This document shows positions 27,850 to 35,323 of a stretch of DNA of 64,000 bases, piece after piece. The stretch comes from Spongiactinospora rosea. GTDB taxonomy: Bacteria > Actinomycetota > Actinomycetes > Streptosporangiales > Streptosporangiaceae. A model generated the notes under the pieces. It worked only from the letters and a program-made list of their open reading frames with translations. It did not search any database and was not told where the DNA came from. The stretch is from positions 62,001 through 126,000 of the forward strand of contig NZ_QMEY01000026.1 of assembly GCF_003315795.1 (NCBI RefSeq), read 5' to 3'. Numbering within the stretch: the first letter of the stretch is position 1; the number at the start of each line of letters is the position of its first letter. Made by a program: the position numbers and the translations under genes.

Positions 27850-30798
27850 TTACTCCATTCGCGGACGTCGGGGGTCGGACGTCCACTCTCGGACTCTGCG
27901 CACCAGCAGGCTGGCGCCCTTGCTCAGGTAGGCGTCGAGGGCACGGCCGGCCGCGGCGGCCGGGTCACGACCGGCGGCCCGGTGGATCTGGGCGATCTCG
28001 AAGTGGGTGTCGCCGTGCAGACAGGGGTCGTCGGTGGCGGCGAGCAGGCCGCCCAGGCGTTCCGCCGTCGCCAGGGCGCGGTCGTGGTCGCCGTCGAGCG
28101 AGGCGATCCTGGCCCGTACGGCTTCGGCGGTCAGCTCGCCGCGCAACTGGCGCGGGCCCGCCGCCCCCGCGCCCAGTTCGGCCTCGGCCCGCCGTACCTC
28201 GCCCAGCCGGAGGCTTTCCCGCGCGGCGTAGACGGCGAGGGTGGCGGCGGGCGGTTCGTGCCCGGCGTCCCGCAGCGCCGCCCCGGCGCGGACGAACAGC
28301 TCGCGGGCCCGCTCGTGCCCGCCGCCCAGGGACTCGACCAGGCCGCGGACCTGCGTGATCGCGATTGAGGAGAGGCGGAGGTGGAGTTCGTCGGCGTACC
28401 GGCCCGCGGTGTCCAGGGCCCGGTGGGCGGGTTCGAGGTCGCCGGACAGGGCCAGCAGCCTGGCCCTGGCGAGCAGGACGGGCACCAGCAGGGTGCGGTC
28501 GCCGGCGAAGCGGGCCAGCAGGTCGGCGCACAGCGCGAGACCTTCGCCCACCGGGGTGGGCGACCACTGGACGAGTTCGCACAGCCCGCCGAGCAGCCGG
28601 TCCTCCTCGTAGCGGTCGCCCATCGCCCTGGCCTTGGCGAGCCCGTCGCGCAGCGCCTGCTCCGCGGTGCCGAACCGGCCGTTCTCGGTGTGCGCCAGCG
28701 CCTCCAGCAGGTGGAAGCGGCACCGGCTGAGCGGGTCGGCGGCGTCCCCGGCCAGCCGGGCGCGCAGCGGTTCGAGCAGCGGCGCGCGGCCCGCGCGCAG
28801 CGCCAGGATCTCCCGCTGGATCGCGCAGGTCAGCTCGTTGCGCGGGTCGCCGGGCAGCAGTTCGGCCGCACGGTCCAGGGCGGCGGCGGCCTGGGCGTTC
28901 GCGCCCCTGGCGAGGTGGGCGTCGCTGATCCGTACGGCCAGCGAGCGGTGCTCGTCCCGGCCGGGGGGCAGCATCTCCCGGCCGCGTTCCAGCAGCGCGA
29001 TGGCGGCGGGCAGGTCCTTGCGGTGCAGGGCCTTGCCGCCGTCGGCGATGAGGGAGGCGGCGGCCCGGTCGGTGAGCTCGGGCAGCAGCGGGTCGCCGGG
29101 CCGTACCTCCCTGGTGAAGCGGCAGGCGGTCAGCAGGTGGTGGCTGACGTCGCCGGGGAAGGGGCTCCCGCCGAGCAGGTCGGCCAGCCGCCGGTGCCAG
29201 CCGGCCCGCAGGTCCTTGCTGGTCAGCGCGTAGACGGTCTCCCGGGTGAGGGTCTGGGTGAACTCGTAGCAGCCGGTGTGCGGGCCGCGTCTGATCAGCC
29301 GGGCGCGCTGGAGCCTGCACAACGGCCCGGCGGTGGCCGGGACCCCGGCTTCGAGCAGCGCGCCCACCTGGTCGGCGGTGAAGGACTGCCCGACGGTGGC
29401 GGCCCGTTCCAGTACCTCGCGTTCCGGACGGTCCAGCCGGTCGAGCCGGGCGCCGAGCAGCGCCTGGATGGTCGGCGGCAGGGCGGCGTCGCCCTCGGCG
29501 GCGGTCTCCAGCATGAGTTCGGCGAAGAGCGGGTTGCCGTCGCAGCCCGCGGTCACCCGCCGGTGCACGTCGTCCTCGCCGTGGGCCAGTACGTCGGCGC
29601 GGGCCGCGCACAGCTCGGCGACGAGCCTGGCGGTGTCCGGCGGGCCGAGCGGCCCGACCTCCAGGGACACCGCGCGCGGCGCGCCGCCGCCCCAGGCGGG
29701 TCGGCTCTCGTACAGCTCGGGCCTGGTCACGCACACGAGCAGTACGGGTACGTCGCGCAGCCAGGCCGCGCAGTCCTCGATCAGGTCGAGCAGGGTGGGC
29801 TCGGCCCACTGGAGGTCGTCCAGCACCACGACCAGCGGCCGGTCCTCGGCGAGCACTTCGAACAGGGTGCGGACGGCCCGCGCGATCTCGGCGATCCCGG
29901 TGGTCAGCTCGCGCAGGGTGCCCGCGCATTCGGCCCCGGCCACCTCGTCCAGGTCGAGCGGTTCCAGCATCTCGGCGATGGGCCGGTAGGTCGCGCCGAC
30001 GCCGTAGGCGGGGCAGCGTCCGGTGAGCACCATCGCCTCGCCGGGCAGATCGTGCAGGAACTCCCTGACCAGCCGGGACTTGCCGATGCCCGGTGCGCCC
30101 AGCAGGGTGGCCATGCCGCACCGCCGTTCCGCGACGACCTGTGCGTGCAGTTCGGTGAGCCGGTGGAGTTCGGCCGTCCTGCCGATCAGCGGGATCGTGT
30201 CCGCCTCGGGTTCGCCGCGTTCGGGGTCCACGCTGACCAGCCGCCAGGCGCGTACCGGCTCCCGCTTGCCCTTGAGGGTGAGCGGCGGGACCTCGTCCAG
30301 CACGGCGTGCCGGCGTACCAGCCTGGCCACGTCGTCGCCCAGCAGGATCTCGCCGTCACCGGCCGCCGACTGGAGCCTGGCCGCGGTGTTGACCGTGTCG
30401 CCGATCACCCGTACGTCGGCCCCTGGGCTCTCCACCACCATGACCTGGCCGAACGCGACCCCGCAGTGGGCGTCCAGGCTGACCTCGTGCGTGGGGGCCA
30501 GCTCCGCGCTCAGCCGGTGCACCGCCGCCATGGCCCGCTCAGCGGCCAGGACCGCCCGCAGCGCGTCGTCCTCGCGGCTGACCGGGACACCGAAGACGGC
30601 CATGATGGCGTCGCCGATGTACTTCTCCACCACGCCGCCGCGCTGGAAGATCTCGGTGCGGCAGGCGTCGTAGTAGCGCTCCAGGATCTGCAGGAGCAGT
30701 TCGGGGTCCAGCCGCTCGGCCAGTTCGGTCGACCCGACGATGTCGATGAAGAGGACCGCGACGTTCCTCCTGGTGGGGCGCCGGTCCTCCGCCTTCAT
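27850..30798 (-). CDS. Nucleotidyl cyclase - AAA ATPase - TPR regulator
   Basis: A 982-residue protein. Residues about 10-180 form a class III cyclase domain (VAVLFIDIVGSTELAERLD with first metal Asp; VEKYIGDAIMAVFG; VIGDTVNTAARLQ with the catalytic Asn-Arg pair). Then comes an AAA/NB domain with Walker A GAPGIGKSRLV and Walker B VVVLDDLQWAEP, and a long helical TPR region to the end. No HTH is present, unlike LAL proteins. The ATG at 30798 overlaps the stop of the leader-like peptide (ATGA), so the two are co-translated. It may make cAMP or cGMP in response to a bound signal. A longer upstream reading frame exists but would run through the divergent promoter and precursor gene. Confidence 0.85.
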   Translation of the reverse strand: MKAEDRRPTRRNVAVLFIDIVGSTELAERLDPELLLQILERYYDACRTEIFQRGGVVEKYIGDAIMAVFGVPVSREDDALRAVLAAERAMAAVHRLSAELAPTHEVSLDAHCGVAFGQVMVVESPGADVRVIGDTVNTAARLQSAAGDGEILLGDDVARLVRRHAVLDEVPPLTLKGKREPVRAWRLVSVDPERGEPEADTIPLIGRTAELHRLTELHAQVVAERRCGMATLLGAPGIGKSRLVREFLHDLPGEAMVLTGRCPAYGVGATYRPIAEMLEPLDLDEVAGAECAGTLRELTTGIAEIARAVRTLFEVLAEDRPLVVVLDDLQWAEPTLLDLIEDCAAWLRDVPVLLVCVTRPELYESRPAWGGGAPRAVSLEVGPLGPPDTARLVAELCAARADVLAHGEDDVHRRVTAGCDGNPLFAELMLETAAEGDAALPPTIQALLGARLDRLDRPEREVLERAATVGQSFTADQVGALLEAGVPATAGPLCRLQRARLIRRGPHTGCYEFTQTLTRETVYALTSKDLRAGWHRRLADLLGGSPFPGDVSHHLLTACRFTREVRPGDPLLPELTDRAAASLIADGGKALHRKDLPAAIALLERGREMLPPGRDEHRSLAVRISDAHLARGANAQAAAALDRAAELLPGDPRNELTCAIQREILALRAGRAPLLEPLRARLAGDAADPLSRCRFHLLEALAHTENGRFGTAEQALRDGLAKARAMGDRYEEDRLLGGLCELVQWSPTPVGEGLALCADLLARFAGDRTLLVPVLLARARLLALSGDLEPAHRALDTAGRYADELHLRLSSIAITQVRGLVESLGGGHERARELFVRAGAALRDAGHEPPAATLAVYAARESLRLGEVRRAEAELGAGAAGPRQLRGELTAEAVRARIASLDGDHDRALATAERLGGLLAATDDPCLHGDTHFEIAQIHRAAGRDPAAAAGRALDAYLSKGASLLVRRVREWTSDPRRPRME

Positions 30799-30995
30799 AT
30801 GAGCTTGAGCTCCTGCCCTTCGACCTCGCCCGCGACCTCGTCGAGCCGCTGCTTGATCGAGTTGAGCAGGTCCACCTCGGCCTCGTTGAGCTGGGCGAAG
30901 ACCCGCTGCTGGCGCTCGTCCAGCAGATCGACGGGATGCCCGGACGCACGCAGCCTGTCCAGCGCGTCGAATGCACCTGATCCGGTTCCGGTCAT
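30795..30995 (-). CDS. Leader-like peptide homologous to the RiPP precursor leader
   Basis: A 66-residue peptide starting at an ATG at 30995 (GGGACAGG upstream). Residues from AFDALDRLRASG to NSIKQRL, 44 in all, align without a gap to the N-terminal leader of the precursor encoded at 31174, with 16 identities including F-A, E-V, L-L and K-x-R. It ends GQELKLI and has no Cys/Trp/Gly core. It is translated just ahead of the cyclase gene with an ATGA overlap. I recall NCBI naming a similar short domain 'aroma-sacti cluster domain'; this was not checked. Possible roles are decoy, sensor ligand or chaperone for the recognition protein. Confidence 0.7.
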   Translation of the reverse strand: MTGTGSGAFDALDRLRASGHPVDLLDERQQRVFAQLNEAEVDLLNSIKQRLDEVAGEVEGQELKLI

Positions 30996-31053
30996 CAGCC
31001 TGTCCCATCGCGAAGATCCGACGTCGTTTCTGCGACCAGCCTGGGGCGGCGAA

Positions 31054-31080
31054 CCCACGTCGGCAAGCCCACATTCGTGC
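31054..31080. promoter_or_regulatory. Two extra CCCAC(G/A)T half-sites between divergent genes
   Basis: CCCACGT at 31054 and CCCACATTCGTG at 31068 precede the full palindrome at 31089, with starts spaced 14 and 21 bases. Direct heptamer repeats of this kind are what SARP regulators bind. They lie where they could also control the leftward leader-like peptide gene starting at 30995. Confidence 0.5.
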
Positions 31081-31088
31081 CCCTTTAG

Positions 31089-31143
31089 CCCACGTTTGTG
31101 GGGTTGTGTGACCCTCGCGTGGCCAGCCCATACTCAACCAGCA
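31089..31143 (+). promoter_or_regulatory. Promoter/operator of the precursor operon
   Basis: CCCAC-GTTT-GTGGG (31089-31102) continues into GGTTGTG and is followed, after 26 bases, by CATACTCAACCAGCA (31129-31143). CATACT resembles a -10 box and the palindrome covers the -35 side, the position of an activator site. The same layout with the same spacing stands on the other strand at 40740-40794 before the transporter-YcaO operon. The precursor ATG follows 31 bases later after GAGAGGTGGAG. Confidence 0.75.
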
Positions 31144-31173
31144 ACGCATCTCATCCAGCAGAGAGGTGGAGAC

Positions 31174-31434
31174 ATGGCCTTCGACGCACAGGAAGCCCTG
31201 CGCCAAGCCGGAATCATCAGCGGCCCGCTCGCCACGGAGGCGGAGCAGGCTTTCGCCAGCATGACCCAGGAAGAAGTCAACCTGCTCATCGGCCTGAAGG
31301 ACCGTTTCCCCGCGGGGGCGCTGTCGGGCGCCGGCTGGTCCCGGCCCGAGGTCGAGGTCCACGGCCTCGACGTCGCGCAGGCCTGTGGTTGTGGAATCTG
31401 GTCCGGCTCCGGCAGTGGCAAGGACCCCGTGTAA
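31174..31434 (+). CDS. RiPP precursor peptide
   Basis: An 86-residue peptide with ribosome binding site GAGAGGTGGAG. Residues 2-46 form a helical acidic leader (EQAFASMTQEEVNLLIGLKDR) homologous to the peptide at 30795. After a Gly/Ala/Pro hinge and a VEVHGLDVAQ stretch comes the likely core, ACGCGIWSGSGSGKDPV, with Cys71, Cys73 and Trp76. The radical SAM, PqqD-like, YcaO, TfuA, P450 and FAD genes around it are typical peptide modifiers; likely targets are the Cys-Gly-Cys pair, Trp76 and backbone amides of the Gly-rich tail. There is no dehydratase or lanthionine cyclase gene, so it is not a thiopeptide or lanthipeptide. The Cys pattern recalls sactipeptides, but the product is unknown. Confidence 0.8.
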   Translation: MAFDAQEALRQAGIISGPLATEAEQAFASMTQEEVNLLIGLKDRFPAGALSGAGWSRPEVEVHGLDVAQACGCGIWSGSGSGKDPV

Positions 31435-31508
31435 TCCGAACGGCTCGCGAACGCGGCGCCGGCGAAATGACGGCGCTGCGTTCGCACCCACGAACCGAAG
31501 GAGTAGGA

Positions 31509-32960
31509 ATGCCTGGCAAGCTGGCCGCAAACCGCGCGTTATTCGATGTGCCGGAAGACCTCACCTACTTCTCGCACGAGGGAACCTATCTGGTCATCAA
31601 CCCGCAGATCGGCGGCCGATGCGTGCTCAGCCCGCAGGAGTTCGCCGTACTGCGCACGCTGACCCGGGTGAACGAGCCGCTTCCGGAGACTGCCGAGACG
31701 GAACGGGCGCTGGCCAAGCTCATCCTCAACTGGATCGTCTACTACGACCGGCCACGGCCGAAGATCCAGCCCGAGGCGCCTCCGCTCGTGCAGGTGTATT
31801 ACGCGATCACCGACGGCTGCAACCTCAGGTGCCCGTACTGCTACGCCTCCTCGGAGAAGTGCCTGCCCGGCGAGCTGAGCACCCAGGAGTCGCTGGACCT
31901 GGTGACGCAGGCGGCGGAACTCGGCGCCGAGTACATGATCTTCACCGGTGGTGAGCCGATGATCAGGAAGGATCTGTTCCAGGTCGTCGAGCACGCCAAC
32001 CGCAGCGGCATGAAGTCCAACATCATCACCAACGCCACGATGATCAGGAAGCCGGAGCAGGCCAAGCGGTTCGCCGAGCTGTTCAACCAGGTCACCATCA
32101 GCGTCGACGGCGGCACCGCGGAGACCCACGACCGCACCCGCGGCAAGGGCGCGTTCGACCGGACCCACCGGGCGCTGAAGCTGCTCAACGCCGAGGGCGT
32201 GGTACCGGTGATCAACCACATCGTCACCTCGGAGAACGTGGACGAGCTGGAGGGCTTCGCGGCCTTCATGGACGGCGTCGAGGTGGCCGACATCCGGCTG
32301 ATGTACCACAACGACCTGGGCCGCGGCGTCGATGACGAGTACCAGTTCGGCTTCGCCGACCACATGCGCATCCAGAAGCTGGTGTGGACCTCCCCTGCCC
32401 TCGGCAAGCTGCGCCCCGACGGGCCACGGCCGACGCCCTCGTGCACGGTCCGCGCCAACTGCGGGATGGGCGGCAACGAGATCTACGTCAACTCGCTCGG
32501 CGACGTCTACCCGTGCAAGCTCATCACCGGCAAGGAGCACTTCGCCGGCAACATCCGCCGCCGCTCGCTGCGCGAGATCTTCCAGGGGGACCTCCTCTCC
32601 GAGATGCGGAGCAGCACCGTGTTCGGCGGCGGCTACCACGCCGACTGCGCCAAGTGCTACGTCAAGCCGTTCTGCGGCGGCGGCTGCCGGGCCACCCACA
32701 TGTCGGAAAGCCTGGACCTGCGGCGCAACAGCAGGCCCAACTGCCGGATCCTGCGCCACGGGGTCACCACCCACCTGTGGCTGGAGACCGGGATCGGCTC
32801 CGCCGCGCTGGCCTCGGACGAGGAGATGACCAGGCCGCGGCTGGTCTCCGACGACTCCATGCACCCGGTCTATGAGGACTGGAAGACCTACGTCCGGCCC
32901 ACGGCCAAGCCCGTCCAGCCGGTCAGGGTCGGCGAGCTGCTGCCCATCACCCCCGTCTAG
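31509..32960 (+). CDS. Radical SAM/SPASM peptide maturase
   Basis: A 483-residue enzyme with GAAGGAG before the ATG. An N-terminal region of about 90 residues (YFSHEGTYLVINPQ, LSPQEFAVLRTL) resembles a PqqD/winged-helix recognition fold. CNLRCPYC (Cys104, Cys108, Cys111) binds the radical-SAM 4Fe-4S cluster, followed by FTGGEPM and the rest of the barrel. The C-terminal SPASM domain has a Cys-rich set (SCTVRANCGMGG, YPCKLI, CAKCYVKPFCGGGC and a later RPNCRIL) that holds auxiliary clusters. SPASM maturases form thioether, C-C or ether links on peptides. The likely substrate is the precursor 74 bases upstream. Confidence 0.9.
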   Translation: MPGKLAANRALFDVPEDLTYFSHEGTYLVINPQIGGRCVLSPQEFAVLRTLTRVNEPLPETAETERALAKLILNWIVYYDRPRPKIQPEAPPLVQVYYAITDGCNLRCPYCYASSEKCLPGELSTQESLDLVTQAAELGAEYMIFTGGEPMIRKDLFQVVEHANRSGMKSNIITNATMIRKPEQAKRFAELFNQVTISVDGGTAETHDRTRGKGAFDRTHRALKLLNAEGVVPVINHIVTSENVDELEGFAAFMDGVEVADIRLMYHNDLGRGVDDEYQFGFADHMRIQKLVWTSPALGKLRPDGPRPTPSCTVRANCGMGGNEIYVNSLGDVYPCKLITGKEHFAGNIRRRSLREIFQGDLLSEMRSSTVFGGGYHADCAKCYVKPFCGGGCRATHMSESLDLRRNSRPNCRILRHGVTTHLWLETGIGSAALASDEEMTRPRLVSDDSMHPVYEDWKTYVRPTAKPVQPVRVGELLPITPV

Positions 32961-32975
32961 AAGGAGAGGTGGAGT

Positions 32976-33245
32976 GTGTCACTCCGGATCAGCGACAGCA
33001 TCATCTGGCAGGAGACCGGTGACGGCATCTCGCTGTACCACACCGAGACCGGCGACTTCCACAGCCTGAACGAGACGGGTTCCAAGATCTGGGAGCTGGT
33101 CGCGAGCGAGGGCGAACGGGAGAAGATCATCACCCGGCTGGCCGAGGAGTTCGCCGGGGACAACGCCCTGGTCACCGTGCACATCATGCGGGACGTCGAT
33201 CGGTTCCTGGCGAGCATGGTCGAGCAGGGGCTGCTCGAAGAGTGA
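32976..33245 (+). CDS. PqqD-like RiPP recognition protein
   Basis: An 89-residue protein beginning at a GTG after AAGGAGAGG. It has the PqqD pattern: a beta-hairpin with LYHTETGDFHSLNETGSKIWELV, then helices ending VDRFLASMVEQGLLEE. Free-standing PqqD-like proteins (RRE fold) grip the leader peptide and present it to a radical SAM enzyme. It follows the maturase by 15 bases and overlaps the FAD gene (GTGA), so all three are made together. The substrate leaders are probably those encoded at 31174 and perhaps 30795. Confidence 0.9.
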   Translation: MSLRISDSIIWQETGDGISLYHTETGDFHSLNETGSKIWELVASEGEREKIITRLAEEFAGDNALVTVHIMRDVDRFLASMVEQGLLEE

Positions 33246-34567
33246 ACAGAGCGGTCGTGCTGGGGGGCGGCCTCGCCGGCGTGCTGGCGGCCACCGTGCT
33301 GGCAAGGCACGCGGACGAGGTCGTCGTGGTCGAGCGGGACCACTTCCCCGCCGCGCCGGGCCCCCGGCGCGGGCTGCCCCAGTCCCACCACAGCCACGTC
33401 CTGGTCACCGGGGGCGCGGAGGCCCTGGAGACGCTGCTGCCCGGCACGCTCCAGGACCTGTACGCCCACGGCGCGCACCGCCGCGGCCTGCCGGGCGACT
33501 CGCTGATCCTGTCCGCCGAGGGCTGGTTCCACCGCTTCGACTGCGCGGCGTACTTCGTCTCGTGCACCCGCGGGCTCCTCGATCACGTCGTACGGCGGCG
33601 CGCGGGCGTACGGGTTGCCCAGGGCGTTCAGGCGCTCGGGCTGACCGGTGACGCCGGGCGGGTGACGGGCGTCCGGGTGGCGGGCGCGGCGGCGATCGGG
33701 GCCGATCTCGTCGTGGACGCGACCGGCCGCAGGTCACAGGGGCCCCGGTGGCTGGCCGAGATCGGCGGGCCGCCGATCGAGGAGACCACCGTGAGCACCG
33801 GCCTGGCCTACGCCACCAGGATCTGCCAGGCCCCGCCGGGCCTCGATGACCTTCCCGCCATCATGCTGCACCCCACGCCCGGCCTGCCCCGGGGCGCGAC
33901 CCTGCTGCCGCTGGAGGACGGCCGGTGGGTGGCCACCCTGACCGGCACCCAGGGCTCGGCGCCGCCGCTTTCGGAGGCGGCCTTCCTGGCGTTCGCCCGC
34001 TCGCTGCGCGATCCGATCGTGGCGGAACTGCTGGCCATGACGACCGTGGAGGGCCCGATCCGTCCCTTCCGCGACACCGCCAACCGCAGGCGTCACTACG
34101 AACGGGCCGCGCTGCCCGCCGGTTTCGTGGCCATCGGGGACGCGGCCGTCGCGGTCAACCCGCTCTACTCGCACGGCATGTCGGTCGCCGCGCTCGCCGC
34201 GCTGCGCCTGGACGGCGAGCTGACGTCGGCGGAGGCGGGACCGGGGTTGCAGGCCGCGCTGGTGGCCGCGGCCGAGCCGTCCTGGCGGATGGCGGTCGCC
34301 CGCGATCGGCACGTCAGCGGCGCGGCGGACGAGCCGGAGCCGAGCGCGCACGCGCGCAAGGTCAGGGCCAGGCTGGCGAGGGCCAGGCTGGGCAGCGCCG
34401 AACTCGCCGCCGGGCTGTTCCACGCGCAGGCGCTCATCCCCGCCCCGCCGCTGGACGACGCGGCCAGGTTCCACGCGCTCACCCGTGAGCCCGCTCCCCT
34501 GCTCACCGCGGACCAGGCCCGCCGGCAGTACCCGGCGCTCACCTTCGACGCGGCGATCCCACGGTGA
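33242..34567 (+). CDS. FAD-dependent oxidoreductase (halogenase/monooxygenase-like)
   Basis: A 441-residue flavoprotein with an N-terminal Rossmann dinucleotide motif (VVLGGGLAGVLAATVLA), then VVERDHFP, a DATGRRSQGP segment and GFVAIGDAAVAVNPLYSHGMS, the C-terminal FAD signature. PQSHHSHVL resembles flavoproteins of the tryptophan-halogenase/geranylgeranyl-reductase group that act on large or hydrophobic substrates. The halogenase W-x-W-x-I-P motif is not visible, so oxidation or hydroxylation is likelier than halogenation. The gene overlaps pqqD-like upstream and converges on the LuxR gene with a 29-base overlap. It may tailor Trp or Cys of the core peptide. Confidence 0.85.
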   Translation: MNRAVVLGGGLAGVLAATVLARHADEVVVVERDHFPAAPGPRRGLPQSHHSHVLVTGGAEALETLLPGTLQDLYAHGAHRRGLPGDSLILSAEGWFHRFDCAAYFVSCTRGLLDHVVRRRAGVRVAQGVQALGLTGDAGRVTGVRVAGAAAIGADLVVDATGRRSQGPRWLAEIGGPPIEETTVSTGLAYATRICQAPPGLDDLPAIMLHPTPGLPRGATLLPLEDGRWVATLTGTQGSAPPLSEAAFLAFARSLRDPIVAELLAMTTVEGPIRPFRDTANRRRHYERAALPAGFVAIGDAAVAVNPLYSHGMSVAALAALRLDGELTSAEAGPGLQAALVAAAEPSWRMAVARDRHVSGAADEPEPSAHARKVRARLARARLGSAELAAGLFHAQALIPAPPLDDAARFHALTREPAPLLTADQARRQYPALTFDAAIPR

Positions 34568-35294
34568 GCAGGCCCGACTCGTAGGCGATGCCGACCGCGT
34601 GCGCCCGGTTCCGCGCCGACAGCTTGGCCAGGATCCGGGCCAGATGGGATCGGACCGTTCCAGCGCCGATGCCCAGTTTGTCGGCGATCTGGAGGTTGGA
34701 AAGCCCGGCCGCGACCAGCGCGAGCACCTCGGCCTCGCGCCGGGTGAGCGGGGTGAGCCGGTGGCCGACCCGGTTGATCACCGCGGGGAACCGGTCGCGC
34801 AGCCGGGTGATCATGGTGCTGGAGATGAACGTCAGCCCCGCCGCGACCTGCCTGATCGCCGGAAGGATCTCGCGCAGCAGCGCCTCGCGGTGGACGAAGC
34901 CCCCCGTACCGCTCTGTAACGCCCGGCCGAGCAGATCCTCGTCCAGCGTCTCGGAGACCAGGACGACGCGGGTCCTGCCCAGGCTCCGGGCCGCGAGCGC
35001 CAGCGCGAACTCCACGTCGTCCGCCTGCCTGAGCGTCGCGTTGACCACCGCCACCATCGGCCGGTGCCGCACGATCAGCTCGTCCAGCCGGGGCGCGGCC
35101 GTGGCCTCGCCCAGCACGAAGATGCCGTTGCCCATGTGGAGCACGCTCCTGAGCCTGGCGCGCGTATCTCGGTCCTGTTCCCCCACGACCACCCGCAGCG
35201 CGGCCGGTGGCTCGCTCGTGGGGCTCGATTCGTCCAGTAGTGCCACTCTGATCCGTCCGGGGTGAGCGAGACTGCGCGTCCGCACCCTACGCAC
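34539..35294 (-). CDS. NarL/LuxR-type regulator with degenerate receiver
   Basis: A protein of up to 251 residues. The N-terminal half follows the receiver fold (LRVVVGEQDRDTRARLRSVL, VRLV-like strands, GGFVHREALLREILPAI), but the strand that should end in the phospho-acceptor Asp reads PMVAVVNATL, with Asn in its place. The C-terminal HTH is intact (LTRREAEVLALVAAGLSNLQI, then IGAGTVRSHLARILAKL). Phosphorylation is therefore unlikely and control may be by ligand or by amount. Two GTG starts are possible, 35294 and 35243; the second begins VALLDESS. The gene lies between the two RiPP operons and is a candidate binder of the shared palindrome. Confidence 0.8.
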   Translation of the reverse strand: MRRVRTRSLAHPGRIRVALLDESSPTSEPPAALRVVVGEQDRDTRARLRSVLHMGNGIFVLGEATAAPRLDELIVRHRPMVAVVNATLRQADDVEFALALAARSLGRTRVVLVSETLDEDLLGRALQSGTGGFVHREALLREILPAIRQVAAGLTFISSTMITRLRDRFPAVINRVGHRLTPLTRREAEVLALVAAGLSNLQIADKLGIGAGTVRSHLARILAKLSARNRAHAVGIAYESGLLTVGSPRRR

Positions 35295-35323
35295 GGCGGC
35301 TCCCGGCCACCAGAGCAGGCAGG

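Noticed and set aside
28381..31173. Plus-strand extension of the precursor frame upstream of 31174
   Set aside because: It runs through the cyclase gene and the promoter; the precursor has a clear ATG with a strong ribosome binding site.
30799..31530. Minus-strand 5' extension of the cyclase frame
   Set aside because: It crosses the leader-like peptide gene, the divergent promoter and the precursor gene; the cyclase domain starts right after the ATG at 30798.
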